Positions 1-5,590 of a stretch of 6,436 nucleotides of DNA are shown piece after piece (positions within the stretch are counted from its first letter, which is position 1; each line of letters opens with the position of its first letter). The position numbers and the translations under genes were made by a program. Location: assembly GCA_946480545.1 (NCBI GenBank), contig CAMLKY010000125.1, positions 1 to 6,436 of the forward strand, written 5' to 3'. Below the pieces are notes generated by a model. It was not told the origin of the DNA. It did no database searches and saw nothing but the letters and a program-made list of their open reading frames with translations. This DNA comes from an uncultured Acidobacteriota bacterium. Lineage in GTDB: Bacteria; Acidobacteriota; Blastocatellia; Pyrinomonadales; Pyrinomonadaceae.

Positions 1-1
1 A

Positions 2-58
2 TTGAACTTTGCGTACCAAGAGTGTAATTTCTACATACGGCCCCAGAAGTATGAGTAA
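2..58 (+). CDS. C-terminal tail of an upstream gene (partial)
   Basis: Frame 2 is open from the left edge to a TAA at 56-58 and encodes about 18 residues ending in the string YIRPQKYE. The stop overlaps the ATG of the next gene (51-53) by 8 bases, which is typical of translationally coupled genes in one operon. Most third codon positions are G or C, as in the real genes here. The stretch is too short to name a family, and an open frame of this length can occur by chance. A competing frame 1 reading stops at 25-27 and would leave a short intergenic gap instead. Confidence 0.3.
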   Translation: MNFAYQECNFYIRPQKYE

Positions 59-389
59 CGAATTTGACCGCATAGACGATTTTGAGTTTGACGACGACTT
101 TGCCGACGAGCTTGCCGACTTCGACGATTTCGGGAGCGACGAGGACGACGGCGACGATCTGCTTGTTCGGACCGCTGTCCTGCAAAAGAACAACATGGTC
201 GCCCTGCTCTGTATCAAGAGCGCGACCGCCGGTGCGGCGATCTGTCGCGTCGACCCGCGCGAGGCAAACCCCGCCGTACAACTCTACGATGACCCTTCAG
301 CAGCGCTCGAATGGTTCAGGAAGAGCCTCCTGACGAGCCGGAAGAATGGCTGGACGATCGTCTACGACGGGCTTCCGCTACAAGGTTAG
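51..389 (+). CDS. Small protein with highly acidic N-terminus, upstream of coaX
   Basis: This is a 112-residue protein of unknown family. Residues 3-36 hold 19 Asp or Glu, with Phe at 5, 11, 13, 17, 24 and 27. That pattern suggests a disordered acidic tail with spaced aromatic residues. Residues 37-112 look like a small folded domain: a hydrophobic strand-like run (VALLCIKSA), a helix-like segment (SAALEWFRKSLL), and a closing strand with the motif GWTIVYDGLP. There is no signal peptide or membrane segment, so it is probably cytoplasmic. ATG 51 is preferred to the in-frame TTG at 9 because the 14 extra residues do not match the acidic character of the tail, and because ATG 51 sits in a stop-start overlap with the upstream frame. 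No strong Shine-Dalgarno sequence precedes it, consistent with coupling. It ends 5 bases before the coaX start, so the two are very probably co-transcribed. Function is unknown. Acidic tails can mimic nucleic acid or bind basic partners, but nothing here proves that. Confidence 0.7.
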   Translation: MSNEFDRIDDFEFDDDFADELADFDDFGSDEDDGDDLLVRTAVLQKNNMVALLCIKSATAGAAICRVDPREANPAVQLYDDPSAALEWFRKSLLTSRKNGWTIVYDGLPLQG

Positions 390-397
390 CCTCTGTG
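382..397 (+). promoter_or_regulatory. Ribosome-binding site and GTG start that fix the coaX start
   Basis: AAGG at 382-385 lies 9 bases before GTG 395-397. The preceding gene's TAG (387-389) falls inside the spacer. From this GTG the protein begins directly with the first kinase strand (LLAIDIGNS), as type III pantothenate kinases normally do. The alternative ATG at 311 would add 28 residues that are simply the neighbouring gene read in another frame. Confidence 0.65.
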
Positions 398-1135
398 CTT
401 CTTGCGATCGACATCGGAAACTCCGCCATAAAGTTCGGGCTTTTCGACGGCGAACGGCTCGAAACCAGATTTTCAATCCCGACAAAACGTGACCCCGATC
501 CGGACGAGTTGAAAGACGCGGTCGCAGATCGACTCGATCATTCGATCGACGCTGCGATCGTCTGCTCGGTGGTCTCGAGCGCAAACGAGGCTGTCCGCTC
601 AACTCTTCGCGAAATGACTGAAGTCGATCCTACTTTTGTCGACAACAATTTCGATTTCGGTTTCCGGATAAATTACCGCCCGCTCGAGTCGCTCGGTACG
701 GACCGCTTGGTCGCGGCATATGCGGCGGTCGAGGAGTTCGGTGCGCCGTGCATTGTGTGCAGTATGGGAACCGCCACGACGATCGATGTGGTCAGCGATT
801 CGCGCGAGTTTCGCGGCGGCGTCATCGCTCCGGGCCTGGACGTGATCGCCGATGCCCTGCATCAAAAGGCGCCACGATTGCCACGGGTAAGTGCGGACCG
901 CCCATCGGAGATCATCGGTTCATCGACGGAATCCGCTATCCGCTCGGGTTTGTATTACGGGTATGTAGCGATGGTCGAGGGTTTGATCACACGCATCCGG
1001 GAAGAGTCGGGCATAGTCAAGATCATTGGAACCGGTGGCAACGCCGATCGGCTCGCTGCCGAATTCACGGGCATGATGACCGTTGAGAATGATCTGGTTC
1101 TTCACGGACTGCGGCGGCTGAGAACTGCCAACTGA
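395..1135 (+). CDS. coaX: Type III pantothenate kinase CoaX
   Basis: It phosphorylates pantothenate to 4'-phosphopantothenate using ATP, the first and committed step of coenzyme A synthesis, in the cytoplasm. At 246 residues from GTG 395 it matches the usual length of about 250. It is a member of the ASKHA fold with all family motifs visible: the phosphate-binding DIGNS at residues 6-10; the pantothenate and catalytic region GTDR at 101-104 with Asp103; the second nucleotide loop GTATTID at 125-131; GGVIAPG at 141-147; the AIRSGLYYG helix at 181-189; and the adenosine loop IIGTGG at 210-215. The C-terminus has the usual hydrophobic LVLHGL. Type III enzymes as a family need a monovalent cation such as K+ and are not feedback-inhibited by CoA; that is family knowledge, not visible here. 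The gene follows the acidic small protein in a probable operon and converges on the amidase gene. It is intact, with no missing motif. Confidence 0.94.
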   Translation: MLLAIDIGNSAIKFGLFDGERLETRFSIPTKRDPDPDELKDAVADRLDHSIDAAIVCSVVSSANEAVRSTLREMTEVDPTFVDNNFDFGFRINYRPLESLGTDRLVAAYAAVEEFGAPCIVCSMGTATTIDVVSDSREFRGGVIAPGLDVIADALHQKAPRLPRVSADRPSEIIGSSTESAIRSGLYYGYVAMVEGLITRIREESGIVKIIGTGGNADRLAAEFTGMMTVENDLVLHGLRRLRTAN

Positions 1136-1143
1136 GTACACCT

Positions 1144-1210
1144 CGCGGGTATCCTGTCTGCAAGCAGGATTATTTCGGCCTTTGGCGCGAATGCAAACAC
1201 GATGTCCGCG
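1144..1210. repeat. Imperfect inverted repeat filling the coaX/amidase gap
   Basis: The 19-base arm at 1144-1162 and the reverse complement of 1192-1210 agree at 15 of 19 positions. Two of the four mismatches would be G-U pairs in RNA. The loop is 29 bases. The element occupies most of the 88 bp between the two convergent stop codons and contains no gene. Such a palindrome could be a dispersed intergenic repeat (REP- or MITE-like) or a two-way transcription stop. No second copy is present in this window, so its repetitive nature is an inference. Confidence 0.5.
1151..1175 (+). terminator. Possible weak terminator hairpin after coaX
   Basis: ATCCTG (1151-1156) can pair with CAGGAT (1165-1170) over an 8-base loop. 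It is followed by a T-rich TTATTT (1170-1175), 16 bases after the coaX stop. The stem is only 6 bp and the T-run is broken by an A, so it is a weak candidate. It is an alternative fold to the larger inverted repeat in which it lies. Confidence 0.3.
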
Positions 1211-1223
1211 CCCGCCTTGCATC

Positions 1224-2801
1224 TCACGCTGCGGTTAGCAATAGCTTCGGTTTCCTTCTCGCTTTCGTAGCTTGCTCGAACGCGTATGCGAGGCGGATCA
1301 GTACACCCTCCGAATACGCGCGCCCCATAAACGAGATCCCGATCGGCAGCTCGCGAATGAACCCGGCCGGCACCGTGATGTTCGGGTAACCTGCAACCGC
1401 CGCGAGCGACGAGCTCGAAATATAATTTCCTCCGCAGTCTCCGTTCACAAGATCGATCATCCAAGTCGGAGCGTTCGACGGTGCGACGATCGCGTCGAGC
1501 TTATGCCGCTCCATCAGCGCGTCCATCTCTTCTCGCGTGTGCTTTAACGATAAAGCTCGTGCGTCGAGATATTCCTTCGACGTAAGCGGCCCCTTCTTCG
1601 CAGACGACTCAAATATCTCCTGCTTGAAATACGGCATCTCGCGGGCGGCATTCTCATTATTGAACCTGATCAAGTCGTCGAGCGTCCGATATCGCGAGCC
1701 GCGGGCAGCGAGGTATTTCTCAAGCCCATCCTTGAATTCGTACTGAAGCACTTCGTACTCGGCATCGCCGAATTTTTCGAGGTTCGGAAACTTCACGTCG
1801 ATGAGCGTCGCCCCGGCTGTCTTCATCACCTCTAACGCGGCGTTCATCACCTTGTCGACCTGATCTCGCTTCCCCCAATAGTCACGTGCAACGGCGATGA
1901 CGGCTCCACGAAGTCCGTCAGCCTTTAGAAACGTGGTGTAGTCGGGTAGGTTCGACGCCGCGGATCTCGGGACGATGGTGTCATCCACATTGACGGACTG
2001 GATCACGGTCAGCAGCACAGCCGCGTCCGCGACCGTCCGCGTCATCGGGCCCGCGGTGTCTTGCGACGCCGCGATCGGGATTATGCCGTGGCGTGAGACG
2101 AGTCCGACGGTCGGCTTTAATCCTACGATCCCGCAGATCGACGCGGGGCAAACTATCGAGCCATCAGTCTCGGTACCGATGCCGACGGCTCCGAGATTTA
2201 TCGCTATCGCCGCACCCGTGCCCGAAGAAGATCCGCACGGGTTGCGGTCGAGAATATAGGGATTCCGGGTCTGTCCGCCGCGGCCCGACCAACCGCTTGT
2301 CGAGCTTGTCGAACGGAAGTTCGCCCACTCGCTGAGATTCGTTTTCCCGAGGATAATGGCGCCGGCATCGCGAAGTCGTGTAACCAAAACCGCATCCTGC
2401 TTTGGTGGCGGTGCATCGATCAATGCGAGACTGCCGGCCGTCGTTTTCATCTTGTCGGCCGTGTCAATGTTGTCCTTTAGCAGCACGGGAATTCCATGGA
2501 GCGGACCGCGGATCTTACCGGACCTGCGCTCGCGATCAAGGGTGGCTGCAATGGCAGCGGCGTCAGGATTGAGCTCGATGATCGAGTTGATTTGCTTGTC
2601 GAATCTCCCGATACGCGCGACATAGGCCGCGACGAGATCGCGTGCGGTGACCTCGCCTTTCTGCATGGCAAGCATGAGCTCGGCGACCGTGGCTTCCTCA
2701 ATATCGAATGCGCGGGCCGCCGCGCCGGTCCCTGCGGCCAGTGTCCCGACCCATGCGGCGGCGCCCACCCCGATGAACTCGCGTCTATTTAGTGTCTTCA
2801 T
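1224..2801 (-). CDS. Tat-exported amidase, peptide-amidase-like subgroup
   Basis: This 525-residue amidase-signature enzyme hydrolyses C-N amide bonds with a Ser-cisSer-Lys triad. Residues 1-32 look like a twin-arginine signal (NRREFI at 5-10, then a hydrophobic Ala/Gly stretch and AAARA near 27-31), implying export in folded form to the periplasm or outside. The triad can be placed: Lys109 in LLKDN, the cis-Ser as the first Ser of GSSSG (191), and the nucleophile Ser215 in GTETDGSI. In that last motif Glu and Asp stand where many amidases have GTDTGGSI. The same variant followed by VCPA, and the later GLKPTVGLVSR, recall the secreted peptide amidase (Pam) of Stenotrophomonas, which deamidates peptide C-termini. 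The true substrate is unknown. It is the last gene of a three-gene set; its start overlaps the end of the membrane TPR gene by 17 bases and has its own strong Shine-Dalgarno site. It is intact and full length. Confidence 0.92.
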   Translation of the reverse strand: MKTLNRREFIGVGAAAWVGTLAAGTGAAARAFDIEEATVAELMLAMQKGEVTARDLVAAYVARIGRFDKQINSIIELNPDAAAIAATLDRERRSGKIRGPLHGIPVLLKDNIDTADKMKTTAGSLALIDAPPPKQDAVLVTRLRDAGAIILGKTNLSEWANFRSTSSTSGWSGRGGQTRNPYILDRNPCGSSSGTGAAIAINLGAVGIGTETDGSIVCPASICGIVGLKPTVGLVSRHGIIPIAASQDTAGPMTRTVADAAVLLTVIQSVNVDDTIVPRSAASNLPDYTTFLKADGLRGAVIAVARDYWGKRDQVDKVMNAALEVMKTAGATLIDVKFPNLEKFGDAEYEVLQYEFKDGLEKYLAARGSRYRTLDDLIRFNNENAAREMPYFKQEIFESSAKKGPLTSKEYLDARALSLKHTREEMDALMERHKLDAIVAPSNAPTWMIDLVNGDCGGNYISSSSLAAVAGYPNITVPAGFIRELPIGISFMGRAYSEGVLIRLAYAFEQATKARRKPKLLLTAA

Positions 2802-4548
2802 TTTCTGTTTCCTGAAGCTTTCTTAGATTGTCTTGTGCCGGTTTGAAATCAGGATCGTACTTGATCGCGTTCTGGAAATAATTACGCGCCTTGATCTTGT
2901 CGTTCTTCGCCGCGAATGCCTCGCCTACGGCATTGGTCGAGTACACGAGCGCGTCGCGGCTAAGGCTGGCGTCGACAAGCTCGATCGCCTTTAGTAGATT
3001 TTGTTCTGCCTGCTCGGCATCTCCCTTCCGGGCAAATGCAACGGCAATATTGGAGTAAAAGAGCGCCGTGTCGGGCTTGATCTGAAGGGCCTTCCGATAG
3101 CTGGCGATGGCATCGTCATAACGCCCCAGCTCGACCCGCAAGAGCCCGATCGTATTATGAGCCTCAGGGTAATTGGTCGTATTGCCGAGCAGCTCCGTGC
3201 ACCGGCGCTCGGCGTTCGCCGCCGATGTGCGATCGATGTAGTGTTTGCATAGCAGGTTCATCAGGAAGAAATTATCCTCGGTAACCGCGATCGTGCGTTT
3301 GTAGAGCGTCTCATTATTCTTCCAGTAGCTAGTCTGACCGAAAGCCACGAGGCCCGCGAACGCGATAATGAAGACCGTGAATGCCGCGGCGAGCCGCCGG
3401 TTGACCTTGAATCTCTCGACAAGCTCCGCCACACCCCAGACCAGCATGACGAACAAACCAAAGTACGGAATGTATGTGTAACGATCGGCCATTGACTGAG
3501 CGCCGACCTGCACCAAACCGATCACCGGAACCAGCGTACCAAGAAACCAGAACCATCCGACCGCGAGGTACGGACGCCGGTTCCATTGCCACAAGGCGAG
3601 CGCGGTTACACTCGTAAGTACCGCGACCGAGACGATCAATTCGAATGTGTCGATCGACGCCCGGAAGGGGTACCAGACGCCCAGCTCCGCCGGGTAAAAA
3701 AGCATCCCGATGTACTTGGCGTAGGCCGTTATCGAATTCATGATTCGCCCGCCGAGCGGATATCGCGCCAGGTCGAGGACCGATCCGCTTGCCTGCTGTG
3801 CTGAATAAGTGACAAATGCCGATGCTGCAGATAGAAGAAACAGCGGAAGCTTCTCGATAAGAAGTGGTAGAAGATCCGACCTTTTCCTCATGCGGCCCAG
3901 CGGCCAACGGTCTAGTAGCAGAAGCACGAAGGGCAATGTTACTAGCATCGGCTTTGCGAGAAGCCCGATCGCTAGTAACACGAATGTAAGTATCAGGAAC
4001 GGCGATGCCATTCGCCGGGCGACATTTCCTTCGGCTCCCGGGCTGCGCGAGTACCAGACGTAGGTGAGCATCGCGAGAAGCCAGAACAACGTGCTGAGCA
4101 CGTCTTTCCTTTCGGATATCCACGCAACCGATTCGACGTGGGCCGGATGGACAGCGAACAGGAAAGCAACTATCGCGCTTTTCCATGTCGAGCCCGTAAG
4201 ACTCCGAAAGACGACAAACGCCAGGCACGAATTTGCGAGATGCAGGATCACGTTCACCGCGTGATGCGCTCCGGCGTTGAGGCCGAACATCTGCACGTCG
4301 AGAGCGTGCGACAACCACGTCAGGGGATGCCAGTTCGATGAATGAACCGCGGTAAATGCCCACTTGATCGACTCGCCGTTGATCCCGCTCGTGATCACCG
4401 GATTCAAGTAGACGTACGCATGATCGTCGAGGTTTATGAAATCAAATCCGATCGTCTGCCCGTAGATAAGCAGGCACGCGAGCGCGAGACCGCCAAAAAT
4501 AAGCGGCTCGGCCCACTCGTCGTAAAAGCTCTTGCTGTCTTCAGTCAT
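2785..4548 (-). CDS. TMTC-like membrane protein: GT-C-type N-terminus plus C-terminal TPRs
   Basis: This is a 587-residue inner-membrane protein. About ten or eleven hydrophobic segments run from residue 14 to about 405 (for example 15-31, 97-117, 124-138, 150-167, 182-213, 231-247, 303-321, 327-345, 385-403). The first large outer loop has an acidic pair Asp41-Asp42 (NLDDHAY) followed by NWHPLTWLSHALD (72-84) and later AVHPAHVESVAWISERKD (132-149). An acidic pair in this loop is the usual catalytic signature of GT-C enzymes that use lipid-phosphate sugars. Residues 426-575 carry about four TPR units, the clearest at 461-494 (start PEAHNTIGLL, end KALQIKPD), then 495-527 and 534-567. This layout matches the TMTC family, whose animal members O-mannosylate cadherins; the bacterial relatives are largely uncharacterised. 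The gene starts 30 bases after a DPM1-like synthase gene that could supply its donor. No clear Shine-Dalgarno site precedes ATG 4548. The donor and acceptor are inferred, not shown. Confidence 0.88.
   Translation of the reverse strand: MTEDSKSFYDEWAEPLIFGGLALACLLIYGQTIGFDFINLDDHAYVYLNPVITSGINGESIKWAFTAVHSSNWHPLTWLSHALDVQMFGLNAGAHHAVNVILHLANSCLAFVVFRSLTGSTWKSAIVAFLFAVHPAHVESVAWISERKDVLSTLFWLLAMLTYVWYSRSPGAEGNVARRMASPFLILTFVLLAIGLLAKPMLVTLPFVLLLLDRWPLGRMRKRSDLLPLLIEKLPLFLLSAASAFVTYSAQQASGSVLDLARYPLGGRIMNSITAYAKYIGMLFYPAELGVWYPFRASIDTFELIVSVAVLTSVTALALWQWNRRPYLAVGWFWFLGTLVPVIGLVQVGAQSMADRYTYIPYFGLFVMLVWGVAELVERFKVNRRLAAAFTVFIIAFAGLVAFGQTSYWKNNETLYKRTIAVTEDNFFLMNLLCKHYIDRTSAANAERRCTELLGNTTNYPEAHNTIGLLRVELGRYDDAIASYRKALQIKPDTALFYSNIAVAFARKGDAEQAEQNLLKAIELVDASLSRDALVYSTNAVGEAFAAKNDKIKARNYFQNAIKYDPDFKPAQDNLRKLQETENEDTK
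2810..2813 (-). promoter_or_regulatory. Shine-Dalgarno site for the amidase gene
   Basis: On the minus strand AGGA lies 8 bases before ATG 2801, inside the last codons of the upstream TPR gene. It supports ATG 2801 and allows initiation by ribosomes finishing the upstream gene, i.e. translational coupling. Confidence 0.65.
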
Positions 4549-4578
4549 TGAACTATCTGCGTGCGGCGTGAGGTTCTA

Positions 4579-5382
4579 TTACTTCATTGTGACCTTCCCG
4601 GCATCGATCTCCTTGTAATAGGTCGGGAGAAGCTTCTGTCCGCGGATCCCAAAGATGCTCGACCTGATAAGCCCCATCCTGTGAAGCCGGAATTGCAGCG
4701 ATGTCACAATCACGCCCAGGCCGTAGCGGACGCTTCTCGTAAAGTTGATCGAGGAAGCCTCGGCGAAATAACGCGTCGGCGTCGAGATCTCACCAACACG
4801 GAATCCGAAATGGATCACCTGGGCGAGCATCTGGTTGTCGAAGACGAAATCGTCAGAGTTCTCGTTTAGCGGGAGCGTCTCGAGGACCTCTCGTCGAAAT
4901 GCGCGGAAGCCGGTGTGGTACTCGGACAGTTTGAAACCCAGCAGAATGTTCTGGAACAGCGTCAGGAACCGGTTGGCCACATACTTGTAAAGCGGCATCC
5001 CGCCCTCGAGCGCACCTTTGCCGAGGATCCGAGAACCGATGACGACATCGTATTCGCCATACGCGATCATTCCCGCCATCGGGACGATGAGGTGCGGCGA
5101 GTACTGGTAGTCCGGATGTACCATCACGATTATGTCGGCGCCGCGCTCGAGTGCCTCGCGATAGCACGTCTTCTGGTTGCGCCCGTAGCCGAAGTTTCGT
5201 TCGTGAACAAAAACCGTCAGACCGAGCTCGTTTGCAAGCTCAACGGTATCGTCGCCGCTCGCGTCGTCGACGAGCAGGATCTCATCAACGATGTCGCGCG
5301 GGACCTCGTCGACGGTCGGCGCAAGCGTCTTCGCCGCGTTGTAAGACGGCATCACGACAACTATCTTTTTTCCGTTGAGCAT
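4579..5382 (-). CDS. Family 2 glycosyltransferase, polyprenyl-phosphate sugar synthase (DPM1-like)
   Basis: At 267 residues this is the length of a single-domain DPM1-type enzyme. Such enzymes transfer a hexose from a nucleotide sugar to polyprenyl phosphate on the cytoplasmic face of the inner membrane. The GT-A fold motifs are in order: strand IVVVMPSYN (7-15), [11 protein letters not shown] (36-46) with the Asp39-Asp40 nucleotide site, NFGYGRNQ (63-70), the metal-binding DxD equivalent HPDYQY (89-94), VIGSR (114-118), and YHTGFRAF (155-162) near the acceptor site. There is no C-terminal membrane helix pair, unlike GtrB or ArnC types, so it is probably peripheral to the membrane. ATG 5382 is chosen because the first beta-strand starts a few residues later; the next Met (residue 11) would cut that strand. 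No strong Shine-Dalgarno site is seen. It is the first gene of the set with the TMTC-like protein and amidase. The sugar and lipid cannot be read from sequence. Confidence 0.92.
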   Translation of the reverse strand: MLNGKKIVVVMPSYNAAKTLAPTVDEVPRDIVDEILLVDDASGDDTVELANELGLTVFVHERNFGYGRNQKTCYREALERGADIIVMVHPDYQYSPHLIVPMAGMIAYGEYDVVIGSRILGKGALEGGMPLYKYVANRFLTLFQNILLGFKLSEYHTGFRAFRREVLETLPLNENSDDFVFDNQMLAQVIHFGFRVGEISTPTRYFAEASSINFTRSVRYGLGVIVTSLQFRLHRMGLIRSSIFGIRGQKLLPTYYKEIDAGKVTMK

Positions 5383-5400
5383 CAGGGCAAATCGAAGTGT

Positions 5401-5429
5401 ATTATGCGTTGCCGAAAGAGCCGGAGCAA
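5401..5429 (-). promoter_or_regulatory. Possible sigma-70-type promoter before the glycosyltransferase operon
   Basis: On the minus strand, TTGCTC (5429-5424) is separated by exactly 17 bases from CATAAT (5406-5401). The -10 box matches 5 of 6 consensus bases but the -35 box only 3 of 6. Transcription would start about a dozen bases before ATG 5382. The -35 box lies in the second arm of the long stem described for 5413-5552, so the two readings may compete. Chance occurrence is quite possible. Confidence 0.25.
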
Positions 5430-5552
5430 GCCGAAGTCCGGGACCAGGGCCGTCCTCCCAGACTTGCGAACATGGCTATCGTCACAGATAGTGCCTGGTC
5501 GGTAGCTGGCGACATTCGCACGTCCTGAAGGCGGGCTCGCCCCGTTCTTTCG
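5413..5552 (-). ncRNA. Structured RNA candidate, about 140 nt (sRNA, solitary omega-type RNA, or operon leader)
   Basis: Read on the minus strand, 5552-5534 pairs with 5432-5413 in a long closing stem of 16 Watson-Crick plus 2 G-U pairs, with one A-C mismatch and one bulged G. Inside it, 5524-5515 pairs with 5470-5461 at 9 of 10 positions, with three further pairs possible inward. Within that, CTATC (5491-5487) pairs with GATAG (5480-5476) around a 6-base loop. GGAC (5455-5452) can pair with GTCC (5444-5441) in the 3' branch. Two of the closing-stem wobbles are G-U only in minus-strand RNA and would be A-C on the plus strand, so the RNA is probably made from the minus strand. The segment fills most of the 208-bp gap between the hydrolase and glycosyltransferase genes. 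Size, long closing stem and branched interior would fit a HEARO/omega RNA without its IscB gene, but this is a guess from general shape. It could instead be a 5' leader of the glycosyltransferase mRNA, ending 30 bases before its ATG. Confidence 0.5.
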
Positions 5553-5590
5553 TGGCGTGTCGATAGGCTCAATTCTCAAAACTGCGCCCT

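Noticed and set aside
9..50. TTG 9 as start of the acidic protein
   Set aside because: ATG 51 sits in a stop-start overlap with the upstream frame, and the added residues look unrelated to the protein's acidic tail.
311..394. Longer N-terminus for CoaX from ATG 311
   Set aside because: The extra 28 residues are the out-of-frame shadow of the preceding gene, and GTG 395 has a well-spaced ribosome-binding site and matches the family start.
3329..4363. 344-residue minus-strand ORF inside the TPR membrane gene
   Set aside because: It is an out-of-frame reading rich in Arg and Ser; the overlapping 587-residue frame has clear membrane segments and TPRs.
4915..5505. 196-residue plus-strand ORF opposite the glycosyltransferase gene
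   Set aside because: It is the antisense shadow of a gene with all GT2 motifs and has no recognisable domain.
5382..5579. 65-residue minus-strand ORF in the hydrolase/glycosyltransferase gap
   Set aside because: It coincides with the base-paired RNA candidate, has no domain-like pattern or ribosome-binding site, and is rich in Arg/Pro/Ser as expected from GC-rich non-coding DNA.
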